This document shows positions 32,843-42,165 of a stretch of 64,000 bases of DNA, piece by piece. The DNA is from an alpha proteobacterium SCGC AAA536-G10. GTDB taxonomy: Bacteria; Pseudomonadota; Alphaproteobacteria; Puniceispirillales; Marisalimonadaceae. The stretch lies in assembly GCA_000384615.1 (NCBI GenBank), contig ARQU01000009.1, forward strand, positions 1 to 64,000, given 5' to 3'. Position 1 is the stretch's first letter, and every line of letters starts with the position of its first letter. Both the position numbers and the translations under genes were made by a program. Under the pieces are notes generated by a model. It was not told the DNA's origin. It saw nothing but the letters and a program-made list of their open reading frames with translations, and did not search any database.

Positions 32843-34033
32843 TTAAAGAGTTTCAGAAACACCCCAAACATTTGTGACCTGACTTGATAATACTCCGCCA
32901 TTACCATGAGCTACTGACAATTTTGCATTGTCAATCCATCCTCCACCCGATCTTTCACCTACATTGTCTCCTGCAGAATTCCTTAATTGACGAATAGCTT
33001 CTAAAGTTACAAAAAGACCATACATTCCTGGATGTACACAGGACAACCCTCCTCCATTAGTATTAACTTTTAAGGATCCAGAGGGCCCAATATTGTTGTT
33101 TTTAACCAATTCAATAGCTTCACCTTTTTTACAAAAACCTAAATCTTCAAGAAATAACAATGTATTTATGGTGAAGGCATCATATAATTGTATTGTATCC
33201 ATGTCAGTAGCTTTATAACTAGACATTTTAAACGCCCTTTGGCTGCTATCTATTGCCGATGTTCTAACTAAATCTGGCATTTCAGAAACCATTCGGTGAT
33301 GGTGTTCCATTGCTGCTCCAAGCAAATAAATAGGAGTATTCTTTGTATCTTTAGCTCTATCAGACCTTGTCATTATGACCGCAGCTCCTCCGTCAGTCAC
33401 TAGGCAACAATCTAGTTTACCCAAGGGATCTACAATTGGTCTTGCTGAAAGAACATCTTCAACAGTCAAGGGTCCCTTATCATAAGTGTAAGCTCTTGGA
33501 TTAAGTAAGGCCCAGTCTCTTGCAGATACTGCTACATTTGCTAAATCTTCGCGAGACGCTCCAAATTCGTGCATATATCTTTTTGCAGCTAAAGCATATG
33601 CAGTAACTGGCATTCTAGGTTCATATTGTGCTTCATATGGCATTGCTTCTGAAATAGTTTTAAATCCTCCAATACTTTTTTGATTAGAGCCATATGCAAC
33701 GACTGCTACATTTATCAATCCCGCATCTAAAGCCAAAGCAGCTGTCAAAATATGAGATAAAAAGCTTGATCCACCAATCTGAGAACCATCAGCAAATTTC
33801 GGTTTTAAACCAAGATATTCAGATAAAGACATCGCCGCCATGGAATGAAAGGCTGTTGCAGCAAAAACTCCATCAACTTCATTTAATTTTATTCCTGCAT
33901 CATCTAAAGCGTCATGAACAGAGTTTGCCATTATCTCCATAGCGCTCCAACCTGATGCCATTCCACAACCACTTTCTGCCAGGCCAACGACAGCAGTTTT
34001 ACCTCTTAAATTATTAATATCATTTTGGTTCAT
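32843..34033 (-). CDS. Thiolase-like lipid-transfer/aldolase protein lacking the nucleophilic Cys
   Basis: 396 residues with the SCP-x/lipid-transfer thiolase fold (DDAGIKLNEVDGVF near the N-terminus, CLVTDGGAAVIMTR near 220, TNGGGLSCVHPGMYG near 330). At the place of the thiolase nucleophile the sequence is QIGGSSFLSH, with no Cys, so true thiolysis is unlikely. Proteins of this kind pair with DUF35 OB-fold proteins and can act as retro-aldolases on beta-hydroxyacyl-CoA side chains. The DUF35 gene lies five bases upstream, which supports such a complex. Confidence 0.8.
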   Translation of the reverse strand: MNQNDINNLRGKTAVVGLAESGCGMASGWSAMEIMANSVHDALDDAGIKLNEVDGVFAATAFHSMAAMSLSEYLGLKPKFADGSQIGGSSFLSHILTAALALDAGLINVAVVAYGSNQKSIGGFKTISEAMPYEAQYEPRMPVTAYALAAKRYMHEFGASREDLANVAVSARDWALLNPRAYTYDKGPLTVEDVLSARPIVDPLGKLDCCLVTDGGAAVIMTRSDRAKDTKNTPIYLLGAAMEHHHRMVSEMPDLVRTSAIDSSQRAFKMSSYKATDMDTIQLYDAFTINTLLFLEDLGFCKKGEAIELVKNNNIGPSGSLKVNTNGGGLSCVHPGMYGLFVTLEAIRQLRNSAGDNVGERSGGGWIDNAKLSVAHGNGGVLSSQVTNVWGVSETL

Positions 34034-34038
34034 TATAA

Positions 34039-34428
34039 TTATCCTTGTAAAATATCAAAAATTACTGCTGGTTCCCCATTAAGAATAGAAATTCTAGCTT
34101 TTACTTTTTGACCTATTTGAATTTTATCTGGCTCTGTACCTTCAACCCTTGCCATCATTCTTGGGCCTTCATCTAAAGTAATTAAAGACAAATTAAAATC
34201 ACCTCCCTTTTCTGGTAACCTCCTATTGCAAGTGGTGCTATGAACAGTTCCTGTTCCAGATGCTTCTACCCACTGTAAATCCCTTTCACCAGTACCTGGA
34301 AAAGCAACTCGCGGATGAAAGAAAAATTTATCTAAACTTTTACACCTTTGGATCATAAATTTTCCTTCAGACAAATAATTTTTAAATTGTTGTTCTGGGC
34401 CAACTAATCCTTTTAAATTTTCTGGCAT
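34039..34428 (-). CDS. DUF35 OB-fold protein, partner of the thiolase-like protein
   Basis: 129 residues. The N-terminal rubredoxin-like part (FMIQRCKSLDKFFFHPR) keeps only one Cys, so the usual zinc ribbon is degenerate. The C-terminal OB fold shows GTGTVHS, LITLDEGPRMMARV and IGQKVKARI. DUF35 proteins form heterocomplexes with Cys-less thiolases and bind the acyl-CoA. It sits between the acyl-CoA synthetase and the thiolase-like gene in one minus-strand operon. Confidence 0.8.
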   Translation of the reverse strand: MPENLKGLVGPEQQFKNYLSEGKFMIQRCKSLDKFFFHPRVAFPGTGERDLQWVEASGTGTVHSTTCNRRLPEKGGDFNLSLITLDEGPRMMARVEGTEPDKIQIGQKVKARISILNGEPAVIFDILQG

Positions 34429-34448
34429 TTTTCTTCCTTTTTTAAGTT

Positions 34449-36533
34449 CTATTTAGTTACAATCAATGCATCAAGTGCAATAACACTATTCTCACTGACT
34501 AAAATTGGGTTCATTTCAACTTGATCAATCCGATCAAAATTAGCTGCAATTAAATTAGATAAGTTAACAATCGCAGTTATTAAAGACTTTATATCAACAG
34601 AAGGTTGACCCCTAGTACCAAAAAAAACATCTTTACTTTTTAAAGACAAAATCATTTTTTTAGCTTTGTCAGAAGATACTGGAGCTTCAGCAAAAGAAAT
34701 ATCTTTCATTACCTCCGTATATATTCCACCAAGACCAAACATAACTATTGGTCCAAATACTGGGTCAATTTTAGCACCTAAAATGCATTCAACTCCTCCT
34801 TTTATCATTGGTGAAATCATGACCCCGTCAATTATAGCCTTAGGAGCTTTTTCATTAACATTTTTATGAATTTTTTTGAAAGCTTCTCTAGCCTGATCAA
34901 TATTTTTAATTTCTAAAATTACACCACCAACTTCTGTTTTATGTTGAATGTCTGATGACAAAATCTTCATTACATATTTGGTATCATCATTTTTAAAAAG
35001 GGAGGATAAATCATCTAAGTTTTTGATCTGCAAAGATTTTACAACTGGTAAATTAGCAGCTCTTAAAATTTCACTACAGTCGATTTCGTTTAATTTCTTT
35101 TTAGGCATTTTTATGACATGATCATTTTTTTTAAAATCTTGTTTAGCCTCATTTAGATTAAATTTTTCTCCAAAAAACATTAATGCAGACATTGCTATAA
35201 TAGCTCTTGTAGGATCTTCAATACATGGAAACCCCTCTTTTTCATACATTTTAACGTATTCTTCAGGCGCAACCATACAATTTATAAACAATTTATCTTC
35301 GTACCCTTTCATAGCCTGTTTGAGAGATGATAAAAGGGGTTTTGATAAAACAGGAGAGCCTGCAACAGATGTCCAAAAACCTATTAATGCATCATAACCA
35401 CCTTTTGAGAGCATTAAGTCAGTAAACTTGGGTATCAACGATAAATCATTAAAAAATTGAGCTGTCACATCTACAGGATTCATCGGTGATGCAAAAGGTA
35501 CAAGTTGTTTCAATTCATCTTGAGCATCCTCTGGCATGGGACCAACTATTAGTCCTTCATCGGATGCAGCATCTGCCATCAATACACCGCCTCCTCCTGA
35601 TATAGTTACTATACCTAAATTTTTTCCCGCAGGAAATATCCTTGGTTTAGTTGCATAAGCTACATCTAACATTTCTTCTGTGCTTCTTACTCTATAGGCA
35701 CCATGAGCTTTTAACACTTCATCGTAAATAACGTCTTCACCTGCCAAAGAAGCTGTGTGAGAGTTAGCTGCTGCAGCACCAACTTCTGATCTACCCACTT
35801 TCATAAAAATTACTGGCTTTTTTTCAGATCTTGCAGTGTCTAAAGCTTTAGTAAATTGCTCTCCATCTTTTACACTTTCAGCATATGCCATAATTGAATG
35901 AACATCTGGATCCTCGGCCATTAATTGGATTGTTTCTCCTACTGACAAGTCAACTTCGTTTCCAGTTGTCATCCAATATCTTATTCCTAAACCTCTTTGA
36001 TGAGCTACCATATATATATGGCTTCCATAAGCGCCTGATTGGCTGGCAATTGATATTCCGCCTGGCTTTGGAGTAGCCCTGTCTATGGTTGATGTAAATG
36101 TTGGATAAAAATTAGTAGCTGAGTTAAAAAGTCCAAGGCAATTTGGGCCTATTATTCTTAAACCACTATCTTTACTAATTTTTTTAATTTGGTTTTGATA
36201 GATTTGTCCTTGACCACCTATTTCGGAAAACCCTGAAGAAAAAATTAATGCTGTTTTTGCCTTTTTTTCTACAGCCTGTTCAAGAACAGATACAACTATT
36301 TGAGAAGGAACTGCGACTAAAATAAAATCTAAATCTTCTTTCACATCTAATAAAGAAGAGTAAGCTTTAATACCTTGAACACTGTCTCTATTTGGGTTAA
36401 TTGGAAAAATCCCTCCTGAAAATTTTTGTTCAATCATATGGGCTAATGGGCGTCCTCCAATCCTAGCTTTATTATCTGAAGCTCCAACAATAGCAATTGA
36501 TTTAGGTGACATAATTTCTTGTAGAGTAGTCAT
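34449..36533 (-). CDS. ADP/NDP-forming acyl-CoA synthetase
   Basis: 694 residues with domains in the order CoA-binding (IAIVGASDNKARIGGRP at the start), succinyl-CoA-ligase-like flavodoxin parts and a C-terminal ATP-grasp domain (KMPKKKLNEIDCSEILRAA onward). The phosphohistidine is expected in NSHTASLAGED near residue 255. It makes an acyl-CoA from an acid, CoA and ATP with release of ADP and phosphate. It is the first gene of the operon with the DUF35 and thiolase-like genes, so it probably supplies their CoA thioester. Start ATG 36533. Confidence 0.85.
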   Translation of the reverse strand: MTTLQEIMSPKSIAIVGASDNKARIGGRPLAHMIEQKFSGGIFPINPNRDSVQGIKAYSSLLDVKEDLDFILVAVPSQIVVSVLEQAVEKKAKTALIFSSGFSEIGGQGQIYQNQIKKISKDSGLRIIGPNCLGLFNSATNFYPTFTSTIDRATPKPGGISIASQSGAYGSHIYMVAHQRGLGIRYWMTTGNEVDLSVGETIQLMAEDPDVHSIMAYAESVKDGEQFTKALDTARSEKKPVIFMKVGRSEVGAAAANSHTASLAGEDVIYDEVLKAHGAYRVRSTEEMLDVAYATKPRIFPAGKNLGIVTISGGGGVLMADAASDEGLIVGPMPEDAQDELKQLVPFASPMNPVDVTAQFFNDLSLIPKFTDLMLSKGGYDALIGFWTSVAGSPVLSKPLLSSLKQAMKGYEDKLFINCMVAPEEYVKMYEKEGFPCIEDPTRAIIAMSALMFFGEKFNLNEAKQDFKKNDHVIKMPKKKLNEIDCSEILRAANLPVVKSLQIKNLDDLSSLFKNDDTKYVMKILSSDIQHKTEVGGVILEIKNIDQAREAFKKIHKNVNEKAPKAIIDGVMISPMIKGGVECILGAKIDPVFGPIVMFGLGGIYTEVMKDISFAEAPVSSDKAKKMILSLKSKDVFFGTRGQPSVDIKSLITAIVNLSNLIAANFDRIDQVEMNPILVSENSVIALDALIVTK

Positions 36534-36628
36534 GTTTAGCCTTTAATTAATAGACAAGTTTTAAACAGTCTATAATCTACATTAAATAATAAACTTGTTA
36601 AATTAAATATTAAATATAATTAGTCAGA

Positions 36629-37852
36629 TTGTTCAAAGATATAATGCCTAGAATTGTTTTTTTAAGTTGCTTTATACAGATGTTTTCTATGACTGGATTT
36701 GCTGTATGGCCTATCTATTTATTAGACCTTCAAACCTTATGGAATTTGTCAAATAGTGAAGCTGGTTGGATAAGTGGATCATTCTATATTGGTTATGTTA
36801 TTGCAACTCCATTTTTAGTGAGCATGACTGACACTTTTGATGCAAGAAAACTATATTGCTTATCTTCTCTACTTGGTTGCTTAGGTTTATTATTATTTTC
36901 TTTATTTGCCAGCAACGTAATTAATGCTTCAATCTATTGGGGTCTTGTTGGTGCAGGTCTTGCTGGCACTTATATGCCTGGACTACAAATACTTAACTCA
37001 AGACTCAACAAAATTTCTAGAGAGAAATATGTTGCAGTTTATACCTCTTTTTTTGGATTGGGTGTCGCATTTTCGTTCTCTCTATTTGGTTTCATAAAGA
37101 GTTATGAAATTTCATGGGAGCAAGCCTTCTTATTTGCCTCATTTATTTTATTTATTTCTGCTTTTCCTTTGTTGTTATTTTCAGGAGAAGAAATTGAAGA
37201 ACGCCAAAAAAGACCATATCAAGGTATTATAAAAGTAATTATCCCTATTTTTACTACATTTAAAAATAAAAAAGCATTGCCATTTATACTTGGCTATGGG
37301 GGACATACATATGAGTTATTTGGCTTTAGAAGTTGGACTTTTCCATGTATATTATTTCTTTCAAATTATTTTAACACCAAAGTAAGTGACGCATTTATTG
37401 CTAATTGTATTGGTTTAATGGGCTTTTTGGGTATTTTCGCATCTATCTATGGTGCTAAATATTGTATAGGAAAAGACAGAGCAAGAATAGTAAGTACAAT
37501 GGGATTATTATGTTTCATAGGTTCAATTTTGACTGCTATTTCTTTTTGGTTTAGTTTCTGGTTAGCCCTTTTAATGCTTTTAATCTATAATGGACTTATA
37601 GTGATTGATTCAGGATCTTTAACTACTGGAACTGTAATTAACGGTGAACCAGAAGATAGAGGTGTAAGACTGGCTCTTCACTCTATGGTCGGATTTTTTG
37701 GAGGAGCTTTGGGAGGCCCTATAATTGGTTTTGTTTTGGATAATTTTGGTGGACAAACAAGTCATTTAGCTTGGTTCTTATCATTTTTATGTTTAGGGTT
37801 AGGGTCTTTATTTTCAACATTATGTTTTAAGTATTATCTATCAAAAGTTTAA
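36629..37852 (+). CDS. MFS transporter
   Basis: 407 residues with twelve hydrophobic segments and a loop between halves (about residues 180-200). Segments such as WISGSFYIGYVIATP and DTFDARKLY in loop 2-3 fit the major facilitator superfamily, and GDRGVRLALHSMVGFFGGALGGPIIGF-like sequence occurs near the C-terminus. The first possible start is TTG 36629; ATG 36644 is an alternative and neither has a clear ribosome binding site. It diverges from the acyl-CoA synthetase, so the substrate may be an acid used by that operon. Confidence 0.75.
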   Translation: MFKDIMPRIVFLSCFIQMFSMTGFAVWPIYLLDLQTLWNLSNSEAGWISGSFYIGYVIATPFLVSMTDTFDARKLYCLSSLLGCLGLLLFSLFASNVINASIYWGLVGAGLAGTYMPGLQILNSRLNKISREKYVAVYTSFFGLGVAFSFSLFGFIKSYEISWEQAFLFASFILFISAFPLLLFSGEEIEERQKRPYQGIIKVIIPIFTTFKNKKALPFILGYGGHTYELFGFRSWTFPCILFLSNYFNTKVSDAFIANCIGLMGFLGIFASIYGAKYCIGKDRARIVSTMGLLCFIGSILTAISFWFSFWLALLMLLIYNGLIVIDSGSLTTGTVINGEPEDRGVRLALHSMVGFFGGALGGPIIGFVLDNFGGQTSHLAWFLSFLCLGLGSLFSTLCFKYYLSKV

Positions 37853-37911
37853 ATAAAAAAGATGTCATAATAAATCAATTGCAAAAATATTTAACAAACG
37901 GAGAAAATTAC

Positions 37912-38937
37912 ATGAACACCAAAATTTTACTCAATGAAAGACCGGATGGTGAACCAACTCTTGAAAACTTCAAAACTGTAAAAGAAAAAATTAGATCTCC
38001 AAAAGAAGGTGAGGTTCTACTTAAAACTATCTACATGTCCTTAGATCCATATATGCGAGGTAGAATGAATGATACAAAAAGCTACGCTAAACCTGTTGCA
38101 ATTGGTGAAGAAATGGAAGCAGGCGCATTAAGTCAAGTCATAGAAAGTAAATCTAAAAACTTTAAAGTTGGGGATTTTGTAGAAGGTCGAACCGGTTGGC
38201 AAGATAATCCTACTGTTGATGAAAAAAAATTAAGAATAATTGATCCAAATATGGCTCCACTTTCAACCTCTATTGGAGTATTGGGTATGCCTGGGACAAC
38301 TGCATATGTTGGAATGCACAACTTTGCAAAACCTCAAAGAGGTGAAACTTTAGTTGTTTCAGCAGCTTCAGGGGCAGTTGGATCAACTGTTGGTCAGATT
38401 GGGAAGATATATGGATGCAAAGTGATTGGCGTAGCTGGCACTAATGAAAAATGTGAGTTTACAAAATCAGAATTAGGCTTTGATGAATGTATAAACTACA
38501 AAGACGATGATTTTAAAGATCAACTTAAATCGGCTTGCCCCGATGGTGTGGATATTTATTGGGAAAATGTTGGTGGTATTACCTTTGATACTGTAATGCC
38601 ACTTCTAAATGATTATGCAAGAATACCTGTCTGTGGTTTAATTTCCTTGTATAATGCTACAAGTATGCCAGGTGGTGAAAAAGATCGTTTACCACTATTA
38701 TTTAGACAAGTCTTAACAAAAAGGATGATGATTAAAGGGTTCATAGTGTTTAACCATTATGATCAAAGAGAAGAGTCAATTATAGCTTTGTCTAATTGGA
38801 TTAAAGAGGGTAAAATTAAATATAAGGAAGATTTTGTGGATGGACTCGAAAATGCTCCTAATGCTTTCATTGGTTTATTAAATGGAAAGAATTTTGGGAA
38901 ACTAGTTGTTAGAGTAAATCATGACCCAACAATCTAA
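37912..38937 (+). CDS. MDR-family NADP-dependent oxidoreductase (CurA/PTGR-like)
   Basis: 341 residues from ATG 37912, chosen for GGAG eight bases upstream; a TTG at 37879 lacks this. It begins LLNERPDGEPT and has MSLDPYMRGRM, LGMPGTTAYVGM and the NADP-binding SAASGAVGSTVGQIGK, typical of the prostaglandin-reductase/CurA branch of zinc-free medium-chain reductases. These reduce 2-alkenals or enones. It ends just before a perfect palindrome shared with the convergent FadB-like gene. Confidence 0.85.
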   Translation: MNTKILLNERPDGEPTLENFKTVKEKIRSPKEGEVLLKTIYMSLDPYMRGRMNDTKSYAKPVAIGEEMEAGALSQVIESKSKNFKVGDFVEGRTGWQDNPTVDEKKLRIIDPNMAPLSTSIGVLGMPGTTAYVGMHNFAKPQRGETLVVSAASGAVGSTVGQIGKIYGCKVIGVAGTNEKCEFTKSELGFDECINYKDDDFKDQLKSACPDGVDIYWENVGGITFDTVMPLLNDYARIPVCGLISLYNATSMPGGEKDRLPLLFRQVLTKRMMIKGFIVFNHYDQREESIIALSNWIKEGKIKYKEDFVDGLENAPNAFIGLLNGKNFGKLVVRVNHDPTI

Positions 38938-38948
38938 TCGGTTGTTTC

Positions 38949-38974
38949 TTGATAGCCTTAATTAAGGCTATCAA
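38949..38974. terminator. 26-base perfect palindrome between convergent genes
   Basis: TTGATAGCCTTAATTAAGGCTATCAA is followed by AAATTTTT on the plus strand. It lies between the reductase and the FadB-like gene, and the FadB-like stop codon TAA is at its centre. It can fold from either strand and probably ends transcription from both sides, although a loop would have to form from the TTAA middle. Confidence 0.65.
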
Positions 38975-41054
38975 AATTTTTGCCATTATTAACCAAATCA
39001 TTAAGTAATTGAGGTGGAGACCAAAATCTTTTATCTTCTTGATAAAACTTTTCAATATTTGCTAATACTTTATCTAAACCAATCATATCAGCATATTTCA
39101 TTGGTCCTCCTCTCCACTTAGGAAAACCATAGCCATTAGTATAAACAACATCTATGTCAGAAGGCCTGATAGCAATTTTTTCTTGTAAAATTTTGGCTCC
39201 TTCATAGACCATTGCAGCAATATATCTATCTAATATTTCTTGATCAGAAAAATTTTTAGGAGTTATTCCAACTCTTTTTCTTTCTTCATTACATATAATC
39301 TCTATCTCAGGGTTTGGTGTAAAAAGCTCTATACCTTCTCCATAAAGATAATAACCTTTTGAAGTTTTTTGTCCAAACCACCCTCTTTCACATACTCTAT
39401 CGGCAATTTCAACATATCTATCATCTTTATGACGAAATGGAGCCTTTCTTTTTCTAGTAGCCCAGCCTATATCGCCTCCAGCAAGATCTATAACTTGAAA
39501 AACACCCATTGCACATCCAAATTTTCTTAAAACTTTATCAATATGGAATGGACTTGCTCCGTCCTCTACCATGTGATAAGTACCTACCAAGTATTTTGAA
39601 AGGATTCTATTACCGATAAATCCGTCACAAACTCCAGAACGCACCGGAACTTTTCTCATTTTTTTGGCTAACATAAACGCAGTTGATACTGTATTCTCTG
39701 AAGTATTTTCTGCCACTACAATTTCTAGCAATTTCATAATATTAGCAGGTGAAAAAAAATGAAGGCCTATGACCCTATCTGGATTATCAACTACTGTCGC
39801 AATTTCATTTACATCCAAATAACTTGTATTTGAGGCTAGAATACATTTTTGGTTGCATATTTTATTTAGTTTAATAAAAACTTCTTTTTTCACATCCATA
39901 TTTTCAAAAACAGCTTCTATTATTAAATCTCTATCATTTAAAACATTCATGTCAGTATCTGATTTAAATAAATTAATTATTTGGCTTTTTTGATCTGTCG
40001 TCATTCTACCCAAATTTACATTTCTGTCATATGTTGAGTTAATTTTATCAAAAGCCTTTTTAATTGCTTCTTGATTTTGTTCAATCATAATCACATCAAA
40101 TCCTGCATTCATAGCAGCCATTGAAATTCCTGTACCCATAGTTCCACCACCAATGATACCAATTTTTTTTAGTTCAGAGGGTTTACCATTTTTTAATTCA
40201 GGTATTTTTGTTATTGCTCGTTCAGCAAAGAACGAATGTATTAGTCCCTGTCTCTGTGGACTTTCTATACATTCTTTAAATAGTCTTCTTTCATTTTTTA
40301 TAGCAGTTGGAAAATCTAAATTTAAGCCTTCTTCAACAGACTTAATAATATTATGTGGAGAAAATAAATTTTTATACTTTTTTAAAGCGTTAGCTTTTGC
40401 ATTAGTAATTATTTCTTGTATCTCTTCAAGATTGTTAACTTTACTTGTGATTTTTGAAGTTGGCCTTACATCAAAACCTTCACTAATTAATTTTCGAGCA
40501 TAAGATACTCCGTTTTCTACAGTTTTATCATTAGGAGCAATTTCATCAATAATACCATTTGCAAATGCCTCTTCAGCAGGAACATGTTTACCAGTAAGCA
40601 TCATATCTAAGGCCATTGAAACACCGCACAATCTTGGCAGTCTCTGAGTTCCACCTGCGCCAGGTAAAATTCCAAGTAAAACTTCTGGTAATCCAACTTT
40701 AGTTTTTGGAGCAGCTATCCTGTAATGAGCTGACATTGCCACCTCCAGCCCCCCTCCTAGAGGAGTACCATGAAGGGACGCAACAACTATTTTATCTAAA
40801 TTCTCTATTTTATCACAAATTTCACTTAAAATTGGTGCATCAACATCTTTACCAAATTCTTTAATATCAGCTCCTGCAAGAAACGTTCTTTCAGGAGCAG
40901 TTATCACAATTGCTTTAATATTTTTTTCTACTGAAAGTTTGTTAACTGTCTCAAGAAGTTCAATTCTTACCGCAGCACTAATAGCATTAACTGGAGGATT
41001 AGAAATCTCAATAACGGCTATATCATTTAAAATATTATGTTTAACTACTGTCAT
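38958..41054 (-). CDS. FadB/FadJ-like bifunctional enoyl-CoA hydratase / 3-hydroxyacyl-CoA dehydrogenase
   Basis: 698 residues. The N-terminal hydratase has its catalytic Glu residues in GGGLEVAMS and GLPEVLLGILPGAGG. The dehydrogenase domain begins near residue 295 with IGGGTMGTGISMA (NAD binding) and carries the catalytic His in GLHFFSPANIMK. It performs two consecutive steps of beta-oxidation on CoA thioesters. The thiolase step would need another gene. It follows the nitronate-monooxygenase-like gene by ten bases on the same strand. Its stop lies inside a palindrome. Confidence 0.88.
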   Translation of the reverse strand: MTVVKHNILNDIAVIEISNPPVNAISAAVRIELLETVNKLSVEKNIKAIVITAPERTFLAGADIKEFGKDVDAPILSEICDKIENLDKIVVASLHGTPLGGGLEVAMSAHYRIAAPKTKVGLPEVLLGILPGAGGTQRLPRLCGVSMALDMMLTGKHVPAEEAFANGIIDEIAPNDKTVENGVSYARKLISEGFDVRPTSKITSKVNNLEEIQEIITNAKANALKKYKNLFSPHNIIKSVEEGLNLDFPTAIKNERRLFKECIESPQRQGLIHSFFAERAITKIPELKNGKPSELKKIGIIGGGTMGTGISMAAMNAGFDVIMIEQNQEAIKKAFDKINSTYDRNVNLGRMTTDQKSQIINLFKSDTDMNVLNDRDLIIEAVFENMDVKKEVFIKLNKICNQKCILASNTSYLDVNEIATVVDNPDRVIGLHFFSPANIMKLLEIVVAENTSENTVSTAFMLAKKMRKVPVRSGVCDGFIGNRILSKYLVGTYHMVEDGASPFHIDKVLRKFGCAMGVFQVIDLAGGDIGWATRKRKAPFRHKDDRYVEIADRVCERGWFGQKTSKGYYLYGEGIELFTPNPEIEIICNEERKRVGITPKNFSDQEILDRYIAAMVYEGAKILQEKIAIRPSDIDVVYTNGYGFPKWRGGPMKYADMIGLDKVLANIEKFYQEDKRFWSPPQLLNDLVNNGKNFDSLN

Positions 41055-41064
41055 TCTAACCTCA

Positions 41065-42054
41065 CTACATTAATGTTTTTTTTGCTTCCATATATTCGTT
41101 ATTAATTCTTTCAACTAACTTACTTGCTGGTAAAATACTCTTAACTGCAGAAATACCTTGACCAGAACCCCAAATCTCTTTCCAACTTTTTGGTTTTGAT
41201 GTACCTGAGCTAAAATTCATCTTACTTGAATCACTCTCTTCCAAGTTGTCAGGATCAAGTCCTTGTGCCTCAATAGACCCCTTTAAGTAATTACCATGAA
41301 CTCCTGTAAATAGATTTGTATAAACAATATCATCAGCGTTTGATTGAGTAATCATTTCTTTATACCTTTGATCCGCATTAGCTTCATTAGTAGCAATGAA
41401 TGCAGAACCTATATACGCAAGATCAGCTCCCATAGCTTGTGCTGCAAGAACAGCTCCACCATTTGCTATTGAACCAGATAATAAAAGAGGACCATCAAAC
41501 CATTCCCGAATTTCTTGGATTAATGCAAAAGGTGATAAAGTTCCAGCATGACCACCTGCACCAGCAGCTACAGCAACTAAACCGTCAGCCCCTTTATCAA
41601 TTGCTTTTTTTGCAAAAAAATTATTAATAATGTCATGTAAAACTATACCATTAGCTTCATGTGCAACTTTATTCACTTCTGGTCTAGCACCTAAAGATGT
41701 TATCCATACAGGAGCCTTCCATTTTGCACAAATATCAATATCTTTTTCTAATCTTATGTTAGACTTGTGTACTATATGATTTACTGCATATGGCGCTGCT
41801 GGATTATCTGGATTTTTTTGGTTATGCCTGTCTAATTCATCATTTATTTTCTTTAACCAAATCTCTAACATGTTTGGTTCACCTTCTCCTTCTCTAGCAT
41901 TCAAACAAGGGAATGAGCCAATTACACCCGCTTTACATTGAGCAATCACAAGATCAGGATTTGAAATGATAAAAAGTGGGGAACCTATTACTGGTATTTT
42001 AAGTTTATCTAATGGAGGAAGAAGTGACAAATTCGTCTCCTGTGTTTTATTCAA
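41065..42054 (-). CDS. Nitronate monooxygenase / NPD-family flavoprotein
   Basis: 329 residues with the TIM-barrel FMN fold of 2-nitropropane dioxygenases: VIGSPLFIISNPDLVIAQCKAG at the N-terminus, AAGAGGHAG near residue 165 with the catalytic His, LLSGSIANGGAVLAAQAMGADLAYIGSAF near 195. Many relatives are NADH-dependent quinone reductases or detoxify propionate 3-nitronate. It is first in a two-gene operon with the FadB-like gene. The operon context makes a role in lipid-like acid oxidation plausible but not proven. Confidence 0.8.
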   Translation of the reverse strand: MNKTQETNLSLLPPLDKLKIPVIGSPLFIISNPDLVIAQCKAGVIGSFPCLNAREGEGEPNMLEIWLKKINDELDRHNQKNPDNPAAPYAVNHIVHKSNIRLEKDIDICAKWKAPVWITSLGARPEVNKVAHEANGIVLHDIINNFFAKKAIDKGADGLVAVAAGAGGHAGTLSPFALIQEIREWFDGPLLLSGSIANGGAVLAAQAMGADLAYIGSAFIATNEANADQRYKEMITQSNADDIVYTNLFTGVHGNYLKGSIEAQGLDPDNLEESDSSKMNFSSGTSKPKSWKEIWGSGQGISAVKSILPASKLVERINNEYMEAKKTLM

Positions 42055-42165
42055 AAATAGAATAACTATTTAACACGCTAATAATAAATTCTTCAATTAT
42101 TTTAATTACATAAACTTATTTTTTTTATATGATTAGATAATAATTATTAGATGGGAGGGATAAAA

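Noticed and set aside
42127..42152. TAATAATTATTA palindrome before the PhyH gene as an operator
   Set aside because: Pure A/T sequence of this kind is frequent by chance in this genome.
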